The notes below the pieces were generated by a model. It saw only the letters and a program-made list of their open reading frames with translations. It had not been told where the DNA came from and ran no database searches. DNA of 64,000 bases from Pseudomonas beijingensis (GTDB lineage Bacteria; Pseudomonadota; Gammaproteobacteria; Pseudomonadales; Pseudomonadaceae). Positions 7,684 to 16,434 of this stretch are shown here, one piece after another. The stretch lies in NCBI RefSeq assembly GCF_030687295.1, contig NZ_CP117425.1, forward strand, positions 3,166,001-3,230,000. Reading direction: 5' to 3'. Both the position numbers and the translations under genes were made by a program. How positions within the stretch are numbered: position 1 is the first letter of the stretch; the number at the start of each line of letters is the position of its first letter.

Positions 7684-7853
7684 CAGGTTCGGGTCTGGGT
7701 GAAGGCCTTCAAGACCTCTTCACGCGTTGGCATTTTGCGTTCGCCGTCCGCGAAGGTCGTTTTGAAGCCTTCCAGACGGAGGCTGGCCGCGTAGTTGGAT
7801 CTACGCGTCCTGGCGGCATAGGCCTTTTTGGTTTCAAGGCTGACATTGCCCAT
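7683..7853 (-). CDS. yhfG: YhfG/VbhA-type Fic antitoxin
   Basis: A 56-residue protein, MGNVSLETKKAYAARTRRS. It contains SLRLEG (24-29), which fits the (S/T)xxxE(G/N) inhibitory motif whose Glu blocks the Fic ATP site. The upstream in-frame ATG at 7907 would add an unrelated tail; ATG 7853 gives the usual YhfG-like start. The stop overlaps the fic start by one base. Confidence 0.88.
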   Translation of the reverse strand: MGNVSLETKKAYAARTRRSNYAASLRLEGFKTTFADGERKMPTREEVLKAFTQTRT

Positions 7854-7988
7854 GGGGCTGGACCTCAATCGCGTTGGTTGGCCGATTATAGCCCATCCCG
7901 TTGGCATGGGCCTATGTCGCGACTTGGGCCACTGGTATCAGGCGTTGAATTGACCAATGGCGCTTGCGTTACGGTTCATCTCAAAATA

Positions 7989-8004
7989 CTGTGTTTATAT
8001 CCAG
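7989..8004 (+). promoter_or_regulatory. LexA-like box before radical SAM gene
   Basis: CTGTGTTTATATCCAG differs from CTGT-N8-ACAG at one base of the right half-site. It lies 16 bp before the start at 8021. Given the DNA-repair annotation of both following genes, SOS control is plausible. Confidence 0.6.
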
Positions 8005-8020
8005 TATTCGAGATCACTTC

Positions 8021-9238
8021 ATGCAGCTTATCGCTAAGCTCGGCATTCTTGCCGACGCTGCCAAGTATGACGCCTCCTGCGCCAGCAGCGGTGCGCCCAA
8101 GCGTAGCTCCCGAGGCCGTGAGGGACTGGGGGCCACCGATGGCATGGGCATTTGCCATAGCTATACGCCGGATGGGCGCTGCGTCTCGTTGCTGAAGGTG
8201 TTGCTGACCAACTTTTGCCTGTACGACTGCCAGTATTGCGTCAACCGTCGTTCCAGCAACGTGCCGAGGGCGCGTTTTACGCCGGAGGAGGTGGTCCGGC
8301 TGACCTTGGATTTCTATCGACGCAATTGCATCAGTGGGCTGTTTTTGAGTTCCGGCATCATTCGTTCGGCCGATTACACCATGGAGCAGTTGATACGGGT
8401 AGCGCGGTTGTTGCGGGAGGAGCACCAGTTTCGTGGCTATATCCACCTCAAGACCATTCCCGATGCCGATCCGCTGTTGATCGAGGAAGCGGGGCGGTTG
8501 GCGGATCGCTTGAGCGTGAATATCGAGCTGTCCTCCGACATAAGCCTCAAGCGCCTGGCACCGGAAAAGCAGTTGACGACCATCCGCCAGGCCATGGGCA
8601 CCATCCACCAGGGGCAACAGGCGGTGGCGGATGAGCCGCGGGCACCGCGTTTCGCCCCGGCCGGGCAGAGCACGCAGGTGATTGTAGGGGCGGATGCCAC
8701 TGATGATCACGCCATCCTGAGCAACGCCGAGTCGCTCTACCAGGGGTACGGTTTGCGAAGGGTTTACTATTCAGCGTTCAGCCCGATTCCCGACAGCCCT
8801 GCCAGCGTGCCCCTGGCGGCGCCTCCGTTGCTGCGCGAGCACCGGCTTTATCAGGCCGACTTTCTCATGCGCGGTTACGGCTACAAGGCAGGCGAGCTTC
8901 TGAGCGAAACCCACAACCTGGATTTGGACATCGACCCCAAGCTGGCGTGGGCGCTGGCCAATCGAGAGGTGTTCCCGCTGGACGTCAACCGCGCCGAACC
9001 CGCATTGCTGGCGCGTATTCCGGGGATTGGCCTGCGTAGCGTGCAGCGTCTGGTTGCACTGCGCCGGGAACGGCGGGTGCGTTATGACGACCTGGTGCAG
9101 TTGCGGTGCGTGCTGGAGAAGGCGCGACCGTTCATTGTCACCAGCGATTACCGGCCTGCCGACGCCCAGGTGCGTAGCGGCCTGCTGCGGGCGCGGTTGC
9201 GTGACCCTCAGCGGCCGGTGCAGATGGGGCTTTGGTGA
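8021..9238 (+). CDS. Putative DNA modification/repair radical SAM protein
   Basis: A 405-residue protein. The radical SAM cluster motif is C66-LYD-C70-QY-C73. It begins MQLIAKLGILADAAKYDASCASSG, the typical start of this family (TIGR03916 type), and near the C-terminus ARIPGIGLRSVQRLV is a helix-hairpin-helix, a non-specific DNA-binding unit. The radical SAM core resembles spore photoproduct lyase-like enzymes; the actual lesion or modification is unknown. The in-frame start at 7964 would place the LexA-like box inside the gene, so ATG 8021 is preferred. The stop overlaps the next start (TGATG), and the two families are normally found side by side. Confidence 0.9.
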   Translation: MQLIAKLGILADAAKYDASCASSGAPKRSSRGREGLGATDGMGICHSYTPDGRCVSLLKVLLTNFCLYDCQYCVNRRSSNVPRARFTPEEVVRLTLDFYRRNCISGLFLSSGIIRSADYTMEQLIRVARLLREEHQFRGYIHLKTIPDADPLLIEEAGRLADRLSVNIELSSDISLKRLAPEKQLTTIRQAMGTIHQGQQAVADEPRAPRFAPAGQSTQVIVGADATDDHAILSNAESLYQGYGLRRVYYSAFSPIPDSPASVPLAAPPLLREHRLYQADFLMRGYGYKAGELLSETHNLDLDIDPKLAWALANREVFPLDVNRAEPALLARIPGIGLRSVQRLVALRRERRVRYDDLVQLRCVLEKARPFIVTSDYRPADAQVRSGLLRARLRDPQRPVQMGLW

Positions 9239-10086
9239 TGATTGCCCTGGATTGTGATGATGATTTCTCCACGTGGCGCGATCAGGCTCGAACGTTGCTC
9301 GGCCACGGCATCGACCCGAGCGATGTCACCTGGGCCCAAGGTCCGATGGCCGATCTTTTGGCCATGCCGGGCGCCGTTGCCTCAAGGGCCGGGCCCGTTC
9401 CGTACGCGGGTCCCCGCGGCCTTGCTGACCCAGCTCGAACAGGCTGGCCGTTACCAAGGCGAACAGCGTTGGAATTTGTTGTATGAAGTGCTTTGGCGCG
9501 TTGCCCATGGTGACCGCACAGCCATGCTCGCGGGCGACCGTCTGGGCAGTGAACTGCAGCGGCGGATCAAGCAGGTCCAGCGCGAGGCTCATCACCTGCA
9601 TGCTTTCGTGCGCTTTATCCCCCTGCCGCAGGCATTGGCCGAGCAACTGCAATTGGACCTGGTCGCCTTTCACCAGCCGGCCCATGACATCCTCGAAAGC
9701 GCCAGCGGCCATTTTGCCGAGCGGCTAGGACAGCAACGCTGGCTGATCGCAACGCCGCGCGATGGCATCCGCTTCGATGGACAGTTGCTGGAGATTACCA
9801 GCGACGTTGCCCCGAGCAATGGCAGCACTGGGCGCGTCACGCCGACGATCCCGGCGCTGAGCTTTGGCGGACCTATTACAGGCACATCTTCAACCCGGCG
9901 CGGCTCAATCCCCAGGCGCTACGTCAGCACATGCCGGGGCGATTCTGGCAGCACTTGCCGGAGGGGGAGTTGATTCCTCGACTGGTGGGGTTGGCGCGGC
10001 GGGGGAAGCAGCGGGATGGGCAGGCGTTGGAGGTGGGGGCGCAAATGGGTAAGCGGATAGTGGTTGGTGCTGTTGTTGAGGATTAA
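9238..10086 (+). pseudogene. TIGR03915-type putative DNA repair protein, two compensating frameshifts
   Basis: The N-terminus (MIALDCDDDFSTWRDQARTLL) is in frame with the start at 9238, the middle (ALLTQLEQAGRYQGEQRWNL to GIRFDGQLLEI) lies one frame over, and the C-terminus (ELWRTYYRHIFNPARLNPQA to the stop at 10086) returns to the first frame. The shifts fall near 9355-9375 (one base gained) and at about 9811-9815 (one base lost, restoring APEQWQHWARHADDPGAE). Total length is a multiple of three, equal to 282 residues, normal for the family that accompanies the radical SAM protein. Its biochemical role is not established. Because the ends are back in frame, two sequencing errors are at least as likely as decay. 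Confidence 0.8.
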
Positions 10087-10213
10087 ACAAGTTCTGAATC
10101 CATCGCCGGACATTCCCATCGGAAGTTTCCCTCAAGCTGTGTCGTTCCCCGCTGACTATCCACCCCATCACCCCGTGCGCTAAGTTTTCTACGTCGCTGC
10201 AAATTCAGCGAGA

Positions 10214-10374
10214 GGGTGTGGAAGCCCTAACGAAAACCTAGCGCGTTGCACCGCTAAATTAAAAAGCAGACGCTTTTCCTAGGTCTGCTGTTAAATTACG
10301 GCGGCTGTACGCGGGGCGCCTTCGGGTGCGCCGGGTCCTAGGTTCTCGGTCTTCCACACCCGCGTACAGCTGCC
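10214..10374 (+). ncRNA. Structured leader with mutually exclusive stems, upstream of two small ORFs
   Basis: Four pairings are visible: AGCAGAC/GTCTGCT (10265-10271 with 10283-10289); a 16-nt arm 10300-10315 with 10359-10374, 15 of 16 matched; inside it a GGCGCC-TTCG-GGTGCGCC tetraloop hairpin (10315-10332); and GGGTGTGGAAG (10214-10224), a perfect 11-nt match to CTTCCACACCC (10351-10361). The last two long pairings share 10359-10361 and so compete. CCTAGG occurs three times (10278, 10337, 10416). The ORF at 10431 begins 57 nt after the last stem. This looks like a cis-acting RNA or a repeated mobile RNA element; no ligand or regulator is known to me. Confidence 0.55.
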
Positions 10375-10430
10375 ACCCACCAGGTGGAAGTGGTGAAGGC
10401 AGTTCCTTTACATAACCTAGGTACAAGCCA

Positions 10431-10601
10431 ATGAAAAAGCTCACCCCCAACTCTCAGAAAACCACAGCTAATCCAAGGTGGCTTTCGTCTAGCGTCACCC
10501 AAGAATATCTCCTGCCAAATATCCGAATCTCGATCCCGGATTCGGTCCCTTTGCCAGCGGCATCCCAATCCGCCACTGACCTCCCATCCCCGCAGGAGTA
10601 A
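10431..10601 (+). CDS. Small hypothetical protein after structured leader
   Basis: A 56-codon frame, MKKLTPNSQKTTANPRWLSS, with a Pro/Ser-rich C-terminus. The MKKLTPN start resembles that of short Pseudomonas proteins often found behind such leaders (DUF3077/DUF6124-like), but the rest does not match well. Its last codons contain the CAGGAG ribosome-binding site of the next ORF, 7 bp before that start, which suggests coupled translation. Function unknown. Confidence 0.5.
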   Translation: MKKLTPNSQKTTANPRWLSSSVTQEYLLPNIRISIPDSVPLPAASQSATDLPSPQE

Positions 10602-10607
10602 CCCCTC

Positions 10608-10883
10608 ATGTCCCGCTACATGCCCATCACCGGTATCGAAAACAATTTCCACGCGCTCCTGATCGACACGGAAGCGCCGCTGGACGTGCTGCACGACACC
10701 GCCGCTTACCGCATCGCCGCTGTTACGCAGTTGCTGGAAAACCTCGCCATGCGTTCCGACATCAGTACGGACGCGGTGGTACTCCATGATTTCGCCCAAG
10801 TGCTGGCGATCCCCCTGCGCGATGGGTGTGATCTGCTGGATGTGATCGGGCGGCGATTGCAGGCGCAGGTGTTGGCGTTGTAA
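10608..10883 (+). CDS. Small hypothetical protein, DUF3077-like
   Basis: A 91-residue protein (MSRYMPITGIENNFHALLID) with mostly helical, leucine-rich sequence (DVLHDTAAYRIAAVTQLLEN, DAVVLHDFAQVLAIPLRDG). It is soluble and acidic. A good ribosome-binding site (CAGGAG) precedes it. It lies in the same small unit as the 10431 ORF and ends just before a hairpin. No catalytic motif is visible and I assign no function. Confidence 0.6.
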   Translation: MSRYMPITGIENNFHALLIDTEAPLDVLHDTAAYRIAAVTQLLENLAMRSDISTDAVVLHDFAQVLAIPLRDGCDLLDVIGRRLQAQVLAL

Positions 10884-10891
10884 TGGAAGTG

Positions 10892-10911
10892 GGCGACCTC
10901 ATAAGGTCGCC
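10892..10911 (+). terminator. Hairpin after small ORF pair
   Basis: GGCGACCT-CATA-AGGTCGCC (10892-10911), with no T run after it; more likely a 3' stabilising hairpin than a strong terminator. Confidence 0.45.
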
Positions 10912-10931
10912 TGCACTGTCAGCTTGTAACC

Positions 10932-11291
10932 CTGTGGGAGTGAGCTTGCTCGCAATAGCGGTGGGTCAGTTGATGGCGATGTTGGATGTGCTGTTGTCAT
11001 CGCGAGCAAGCTCGCTCCCACAGTTTTTTTCGGGGAGTTCACAGGTAGTGCGTTCGTTGCAAACCCTCTGTGGGAGCGGGCTTGCTCGCGAAAGCGGTGT
11101 GTCAGTTTGCAGGTTGCTGGTCGTGCCGACGCCTTCGCGAGCAAGCCCGCTCCCACAGGGTTTGGTGGGTACGCAAATTTTGCGTACACCCTCAGTCCAC
11201 TGTGGGAGCGAGCTTGCTCGCGATAGCGGTGGGTCAGTTGATGGCGATGATGGATGTGCTGCCGTCATCGCGAGCAAGCTCGCTCCCACAG
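10932..11291. repeat. Three consecutive REPINs
   Basis: Three pairs of inverted REP sequences (GTGGGAGCGAGCTTGCTCGC with its complement): 10932-11023, 11068-11158 and 11200-11291. Each has a central spacer of 30-40 bp. The middle one is of the GCGGGCTTGCTCGCGAAAG subtype. Between the second and third sits a short palindrome around TACGCAAATTTTGCGTA. REPINs are non-autonomous and mobilised by RAYT transposases; no RAYT gene is in this window. Confidence 0.95.
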
Positions 11292-11340
11292 TCAATTGGT
11301 GTGCACCCACCATTGGCGAACAGCGCTTGAGTGGCGTTGA

Positions 11341-12288
11341 TCAGTCCGCATCTGTAGGTGTAGAGGATGCGCTGCCCAGCCGATGCAACGAAGCCCCCTC
11401 CAACGTCTTCCACAACTTGCGCATCGTCGGATTGCGATTGGCAATCGCACAGTACGAGCGAATCTCCAATTGCGTGCTCCATTGCTCTCCACCGGCCCGT
11501 ACCAACAGCCCACGCTCCAGTTCGTCGGCCACCGCGCTCTGCGGCAACCAGGCCACGCCGTAGCCCTCGATGGCCATGCGCATCAGCAGCATGGCCATGT
11601 CCGCTTCATAACAGCGTTCCAGCGCGATCGGTTCTGGGCCGTTGTTGATGACGATGTCGGCGACGCGCCCCAGAAACGTGGTTGCCGTATAGGCCAGGTA
11701 GGGCACCGGCTTGCCGGCGCGGCCGGGCAGGCGGAACAGCGGTTCGCCCTTGCGGTTGGGTGCACACAGGGGGATGAACGCGTCGTGGCCGAGTACCAGG
11801 CTGCCAAAACGCTCGGCGTCCAGCAGGATGGGGGCAAGCGGGTGATGGTAGACCATCATCAAGTCGCAACTGCCTTCCTCCAAGGCAATGACGGCGTCAT
11901 GGATGTTGGCGGCCACCACCCGGGCGTTGAATTGCTCGTTGTGTGGCTGGAACTGCGAGAGCCACTTGGGCAGGAAGGTCATCGACAGGCTGTGGCCGGC
12001 GGTGATCTGGATCGAGCGCCCGGGCATTCGTTCCACGTCGCGCAGCGTCGAGCGCAACCTCAGCAATCCGGCGAGGGCCTCTCGGCTTTCATCGCAGAAA
12101 GTGACCCCCGCCGGGGTGAGCTGGACGGGGTAGGTGCCCCGGTCCACCAACTTGACCCCCACCCATTCCTCAAGTGAGCGGATACGCCGGGACAAGGCCG
12201 ATTGCGTCACGCAACGCACCTCGGCCGCGCGGGAGAAATTTTTCCATTCGCCAATCGCCAGAAGATCATCCAGCCATTTGAGTTGCAT
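11341..12288 (-). CDS. LysR-family transcriptional regulator
   Basis: A 315-residue LTTR. Residues 1-60 (MQLKWLDDLLAIGEWKNFSR, then CVTQSALSRRIRSLEEWVG) are the winged helix-turn-helix, followed by the periplasmic-binding-like effector domain. It is divergent from the dicarboxylate symporter and racemase genes, with 183 bp between the starts, so it probably controls them in response to a dicarboxylate or amino acid. No specific operator could be picked out with certainty. Confidence 0.9.
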   Translation of the reverse strand: MQLKWLDDLLAIGEWKNFSRAAEVRCVTQSALSRRIRSLEEWVGVKLVDRGTYPVQLTPAGVTFCDESREALAGLLRLRSTLRDVERMPGRSIQITAGHSLSMTFLPKWLSQFQPHNEQFNARVVAANIHDAVIALEEGSCDLMMVYHHPLAPILLDAERFGSLVLGHDAFIPLCAPNRKGEPLFRLPGRAGKPVPYLAYTATTFLGRVADIVINNGPEPIALERCYEADMAMLLMRMAIEGYGVAWLPQSAVADELERGLLVRAGGEQWSTQLEIRSYCAIANRNPTMRKLWKTLEGASLHRLGSASSTPTDAD

Positions 12289-12471
12289 ATCGAGAACTCC
12301 CGCTGTGAGAGCAGGATCTTACTGCGCAACTCCCCGGCATAGCGCGGCCTTTCGATAACTATTCCAAAACCGCATAGGGCTAGCTGGATTACTCATCATC
12401 CCTCCGAATCCGCTCTTTAGAATCGATCCTGCCAAGTAAAAAAACTCCAAGAACTACTTGAGGACAGCACC

Positions 12472-13767
12472 GTGAAGAAGAATAAGCTCCCCCGTCGAAT
12501 TGCAATGGGCATTGCCTTGGGCGTGCTGGTCGGTTGGGCATGTCACCATTTCGCAGGGAGCGAGCAAAGTGCCAAAGAGATTGCCAGTTACTTCTCGATG
12601 GTCACTGATATTTTCCTGCGCATGATCAAGATGATCATCGCGCCCCTGGTCTTCGCGACGTTGGTGGGCGGTATCGCCAGCATGGGCAATTCCCGTTCCG
12701 TCGGCAGGATCGGAGCCCGGGCGATGGCCTGGTTTGTCACCGCTTCGGTCGTCTCGCTGCTGATCGGAATGGGGTTGGTCAACCTGTTTCAACCCGGTGC
12801 CGGGCTGAACATGGATGTGGCCCAGCACGCAACGGCGGCTGTGCCGGTCAATACCGGTGACTTCAGTCTCAAGGCGTTTATCGGCCACGTGTTTCCCCGC
12901 AGCATCGCCGAAGCGATGGCCAATAACGAGATCCTGCAGATCGTAGTGTTTTCGCTGTTCTTCGGCTTTGCACTGGCGGGGGTGAAGCGGGCGGGCTACA
13001 CCCGGATCACCGACTCCATCGAAGAGCTGGCGAAGGTGATGTTCAAGATCACCGACTACGTGATGGCCTTCGCGCCGATTGGGGTGTTTGCCGCCATCGC
13101 CTCGGCGATTACTACCCAGGGGCTTGGCTTGCTGGTGGATTACGGCAAGCTGATCGCCGAGTTCTACCTGGGGATCCTGATCCTCTGGGCGCTGCTGTTC
13201 GGAGCCGGCTACCTGTTCCTCGGTCGCTCGGTTTTCTACCTCGGCAAGCTCATTCGCGAACCGATTCTCCTGGCCTTTTCCACCGCCAGCAGCGAATCCG
13301 CCTACCCGAAAACTATCGAGGCGCTGGAGAAGTTTGGCGCGCCAAAACGTGTGTCCAGCTTCGTGTTGCCCCTGGGCTATTCGTTCAATCTCGACGGTTC
13401 GATGATGTACCAGGCGTTCGCCATCCTGTTCATCGCCCAGGCCTACAACATTGATTTGAGTTTCACTCAGCAGATGCTGATTCTTCTGACGCTGATGATT
13501 ACCAGCAAGGGCATGGCCGGTGTCGCCCGGGCTTCGGTGGTCGTGGTCGCAGCGACGTTGCCGATGTTCAATCTGCCCGAGGCGGGGCTGCTGTTGATCA
13601 TCGGTATCGACCAGTTCCTCGACATGGCCCGCACCGCCACCAACGTGGTGGGCAACAGCATTGCCACGGCGGTGGTCGCCAAGTCCGAACCCCATGAAGA
13701 GGCCGACGAGGCCGAAGGCGTACATGCGCCTGCTCGGTCGCGATCCGAACCGGTGCCGGTGGCTTGA
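12472..13767 (+). CDS. Dicarboxylate/amino acid:cation symporter (DAACS, GltP/DctA family)
   Basis: A 431-residue inner-membrane carrier with the family's hydrophobic pattern. The signature stretches are MIKMIIAPLVFATLVGGIAS near 45-70, a serine-rich re-entrant loop STASSESAYPKT, and the substrate region DQFLDMARTATNVVGNSIATA. It uses Na+ or H+ gradients to import C4-dicarboxylates, glutamate or aspartate. GAGGACAGCACC precedes the GTG start. The racemase gene starts 10 bp after its stop, suggesting that the substrate is an acidic amino acid, possibly the D-form. Confidence 0.9.
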   Translation: MKKNKLPRRIAMGIALGVLVGWACHHFAGSEQSAKEIASYFSMVTDIFLRMIKMIIAPLVFATLVGGIASMGNSRSVGRIGARAMAWFVTASVVSLLIGMGLVNLFQPGAGLNMDVAQHATAAVPVNTGDFSLKAFIGHVFPRSIAEAMANNEILQIVVFSLFFGFALAGVKRAGYTRITDSIEELAKVMFKITDYVMAFAPIGVFAAIASAITTQGLGLLVDYGKLIAEFYLGILILWALLFGAGYLFLGRSVFYLGKLIREPILLAFSTASSESAYPKTIEALEKFGAPKRVSSFVLPLGYSFNLDGSMMYQAFAILFIAQAYNIDLSFTQQMLILLTLMITSKGMAGVARASVVVVAATLPMFNLPEAGLLLIIGIDQFLDMARTATNVVGNSIATAVVAKSEPHEEADEAEGVHAPARSRSEPVPVA

Positions 13768-13777
13768 GGAGACGGTC

Positions 13778-15293
13778 ATGAAGGCTAAAGCGAAGTCGAG
13801 CCGCAAGGCTTCCGTGGTTCGCAAGTTGGGCATTGTCGGTGGGCTTGGATCACTGGCCGGCGGCGATCTGTTCTACAAGTTGGTCAAGTCCCGGGCGGTG
13901 CTAGAGGATCAGGGGCGCTACCATTTCCTCTTCGAGCAGCACCCCTTCAAGGACGTGCTACTGCCGCTGGACCAGGGCGCGAGCATGACGTCACGCAAGT
14001 TTTATGTGTATCAGGTGTGCAAGTCGTTCGAGGACGGTGGTTTCGATGCGGTGATGCTCCCATGCTTCGCCAGCCATACCTTTCGCGCTGAAATCGAGGA
14101 GGAACTGGGCATTCCCGTACTGGACATGATGGCTGCCTTGACCCGGCACGTCAGCCACACGGTGCCGCCCCAGGCGATGTTGGGGGTGATCGCCTCCGAC
14201 TTCGTGCGCCATTGCGGCTTGTTCGAGCGACATTTTGGCAAAGACTTCCAGATTGTTTACCCCGACGCAGACGCTCAAGCGGGGTTGATGGAGGCGATGT
14301 ACGGCCTCAACGGCATCAAGGACGGTCACCTGGAGGGCGTGCCGCTTGAAGCGGTCTATCGGGCGTGTCTCTCATTGCAGGCCCGGGGGGCGACGGTGAT
14401 CCTGCCGGGCATGACCGAGCTTTCCCTGGTCTGCGCCGATTTGCAGCGTCGTGGAATCACCGTGCTGGACATCAATGAGATTTACGCCGACTTCGCGACA
14501 CTGGACCAGCAGCCCAGGCGACCGCCGTTCAAGTTGGGCATCGTGGGCGGCGTTGGGCCTGCCGCCACGGTGGATTTCATGGCCAAGGTGGTGGCCAATA
14601 CACCAGCGGGGAAGGACCAGGACCACATCAAGATGGTGGTCGAGCAAAACCCGCAGATACCGGATCGAACGGCCAACCTGCTGCGCGATGAAACCGATCC
14701 GACGATGGCGATGTACGCCACGTGCAAACGTCTCGAAAGTGCCGGCGCCAACGCCATCGCCATTCCCTGCAACACCGCCCATGCGTTCGTCGAACGGATC
14801 CAGGCTCACCTGAGGGTGCCCATCGTGAACATGCTGGGCGAGACGGTGGCGTGGATCGCGCGCACCTATGGTTCGGGCAAGGTGATTGGCCTGCTGGCGA
14901 CGTCCGGTACGGTGCAGAGCCAGGTTTATCACCAGGCGGCGTGTCATGCCGGGCTCCAGGTGCTTACGCCAGGTGTCGATTACCAGGCGATGGTCATGGA
15001 CGCCATCTACGGACCGCGGGGGATCAAGGCTGGCTTCACGCAAGGGCTCTGCAAGGAGCAATTGTTGCTGGCGGCGGAGCACCTGTGCGAGTTGGGGGGC
15101 GGGGGTGTTGATCTTGGGGTGTACCGAGTTGCCGCTGGTGCTGGCGCATTGCGAGGCGTTCGATATCAATGGGCACACGGTGGCGCTGGTTGATCCGACG
15201 ATGATCCTGGCGTTGAAGTGTGTGGCGTTGGCGCAAAGGCACGGTCCTGTGGGAGCAAGGCTTGCCCGCGATGAAGCTAACGCGGTCTCCTGA
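13778..15293 (+). pseudogene. Tandem two-domain aspartate/glutamate racemase, one frameshift near the C-terminus
   Basis: The gene encodes two fused Asp/Glu racemase domains, each starting KLGIVGG. Domain 2 has both cysteines of the family (C331 in AIPCNTAH and C448 in LGCTEL). Domain 1 keeps C96 in LPCFASH but has Met212 where the second Cys belongs (PGMTEL), so it probably cannot racemise. A sixth G in the run at 15094-15099 shifts the frame; with five G the protein reads LGAGVLILGCTEL and ends at 15293 (504 residues). As written it stops at 15193 without the second Cys of domain 2. The last residues fall inside a REPIN (15247-15335). Likely role: interconversion or detection of acidic amino acids brought in by the upstream symporter. 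Confidence 0.85.
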
Positions 15294-15335
15294 AGGTCAA
15301 GGTGCCTGCATCGCGAGCAAGCTTTGCTCCCACAG
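15247..15335. repeat. REPIN overlapping the racemase 3' end
   Basis: CTGTGGGAGCAAGGCTTGCC at 15247 and its inverse ending in GCTCCCACAG at 15335. It supplies the last 15 or so codons of the repaired racemase frame, so the original stop was probably lost on insertion. Confidence 0.9.
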
Positions 15336-15340
15336 ATGAA

Positions 15341-16249
15341 TCAACCAGCCTTGGCTGGCCCGCGCAACGCCGCAATGTCCCGCTTGGGCGGCACGCCAAA
15401 CAAGCGGGCATATTCGCGGCTGAACTGGGACGGGCTTTCATAGCCCACCTTGAAGGCCGCACTCGCCACGTCCACGTGCTCGTTGAGCATCAAGCGTTTG
15501 GCTTCGTTCAACCGCAGCCACTTCTGGTATTGCAGCGGGCTCATCGCCGTGAGCTGGCGGAAGTGGTGGTGAAACGTCGGCGCGCTCATTTGCACTCGCG
15601 CTGCGAGGTCGTCCACGCGCACGGGCTCGGTGTAGTTCAATTTCAACCAGTCGATGGCCTTGGCGATCCGGTAGCCCTGGCTATCGACCGAGGCGATCTG
15701 CCGCAGCCGGGCGGCTTGGTCGCTGAGCAGCAGCCGATAGTGGATCTCGCGCTGGATCAATGGTGCCAGTATGGGAATCGCTTCCGGCTCATCGAGCAAC
15801 GCCAGCAGGCGTGCGAACGGCGCCAGCAGGTCTGGTGTCGCGGTGCCAATTCCTGCGCCAATCCCGACCGCTCGATCACGCGACGGCACCAGGCTGCCTT
15901 GGGCGATCAGGTCGGCCACCATGCGCAAGTCGAGCCTCAGGATCAGGCCCAGGCAGGGTTGTTCCGGGCTCGCCTGCAACACCTCGGAATTGGCCGGGAT
16001 GTCCAGAGAGGTCATGAGGAACCGACTGGTGTCGTAACCATAGGCTTCGCCGCCGATCCATACCTGCTTCTCGCCTTGGGCCACCAGCACGATGCTTGGT
16101 TCGATCATGCAAATCACCGGCGGCGCCGGGGTTTCACGCCGGAAGAAGACGAGGCCGGGAATGGGCGTTTCGAAGTCGCCCGGGTGTGGGGCCCAGGCGC
16201 CAATGATGGCGCTCAATGTCTCTTGTACGGATCTGCGTTGGACGGCCAT
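15341..16249 (-). CDS. AraC-family regulator with AraC_N domain
   Basis: A 302-residue protein from ATG 16249, chosen over a TTG nine codons upstream because CCGGAG lies 6 bp before it. The N-terminal half (to about 165) is the AraC_N cupin-like domain (PIPGLVFFRRETPAPPVICM, PSIVLVAQGEKQVWIGGEAY). The C-terminal half has two helix-turn-helix motifs (VDDLAARVQMSAPTFHHHFR and DVASAAFKVGYESPSQFSRE). It is divergent from the alcohol dehydrogenase gene; this regulator type usually activates a neighbouring oxidoreductase gene. Confidence 0.9.
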   Translation of the reverse strand: MAVQRRSVQETLSAIIGAWAPHPGDFETPIPGLVFFRRETPAPPVICMIEPSIVLVAQGEKQVWIGGEAYGYDTSRFLMTSLDIPANSEVLQASPEQPCLGLILRLDLRMVADLIAQGSLVPSRDRAVGIGAGIGTATPDLLAPFARLLALLDEPEAIPILAPLIQREIHYRLLLSDQAARLRQIASVDSQGYRIAKAIDWLKLNYTEPVRVDDLAARVQMSAPTFHHHFRQLTAMSPLQYQKWLRLNEAKRLMLNEHVDVASAAFKVGYESPSQFSREYARLFGVPPKRDIAALRGPAKAG

Positions 16250-16434
16250 GTCGGCTCCGGTGTCATCTGGGCTCAAGCGCTATAGGCAGAACATTAACGC
16301 GCTAAATGAAGCGCTGCCTATACGCGATGGAAGAACTCATAGGATCAGGCAAGCATCTCAGCGTAATGCGTTACCGGTCGGCCGGGTTGAGCCCTGAAAA
16401 TACCCCCTCACTCTATCCAGCAAGGAGTCTTCTG

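Noticed and set aside
10932..11291. CRISPR-like array
   Set aside because: The repeats alternate in orientation and are classic REPINs with variable spacing, not regular direct repeats with unique spacers.
12454..13833. 459-codon minus-strand frame opposite the dicarboxylate symporter gene
   Set aside because: Shadow of a clear membrane carrier gene.
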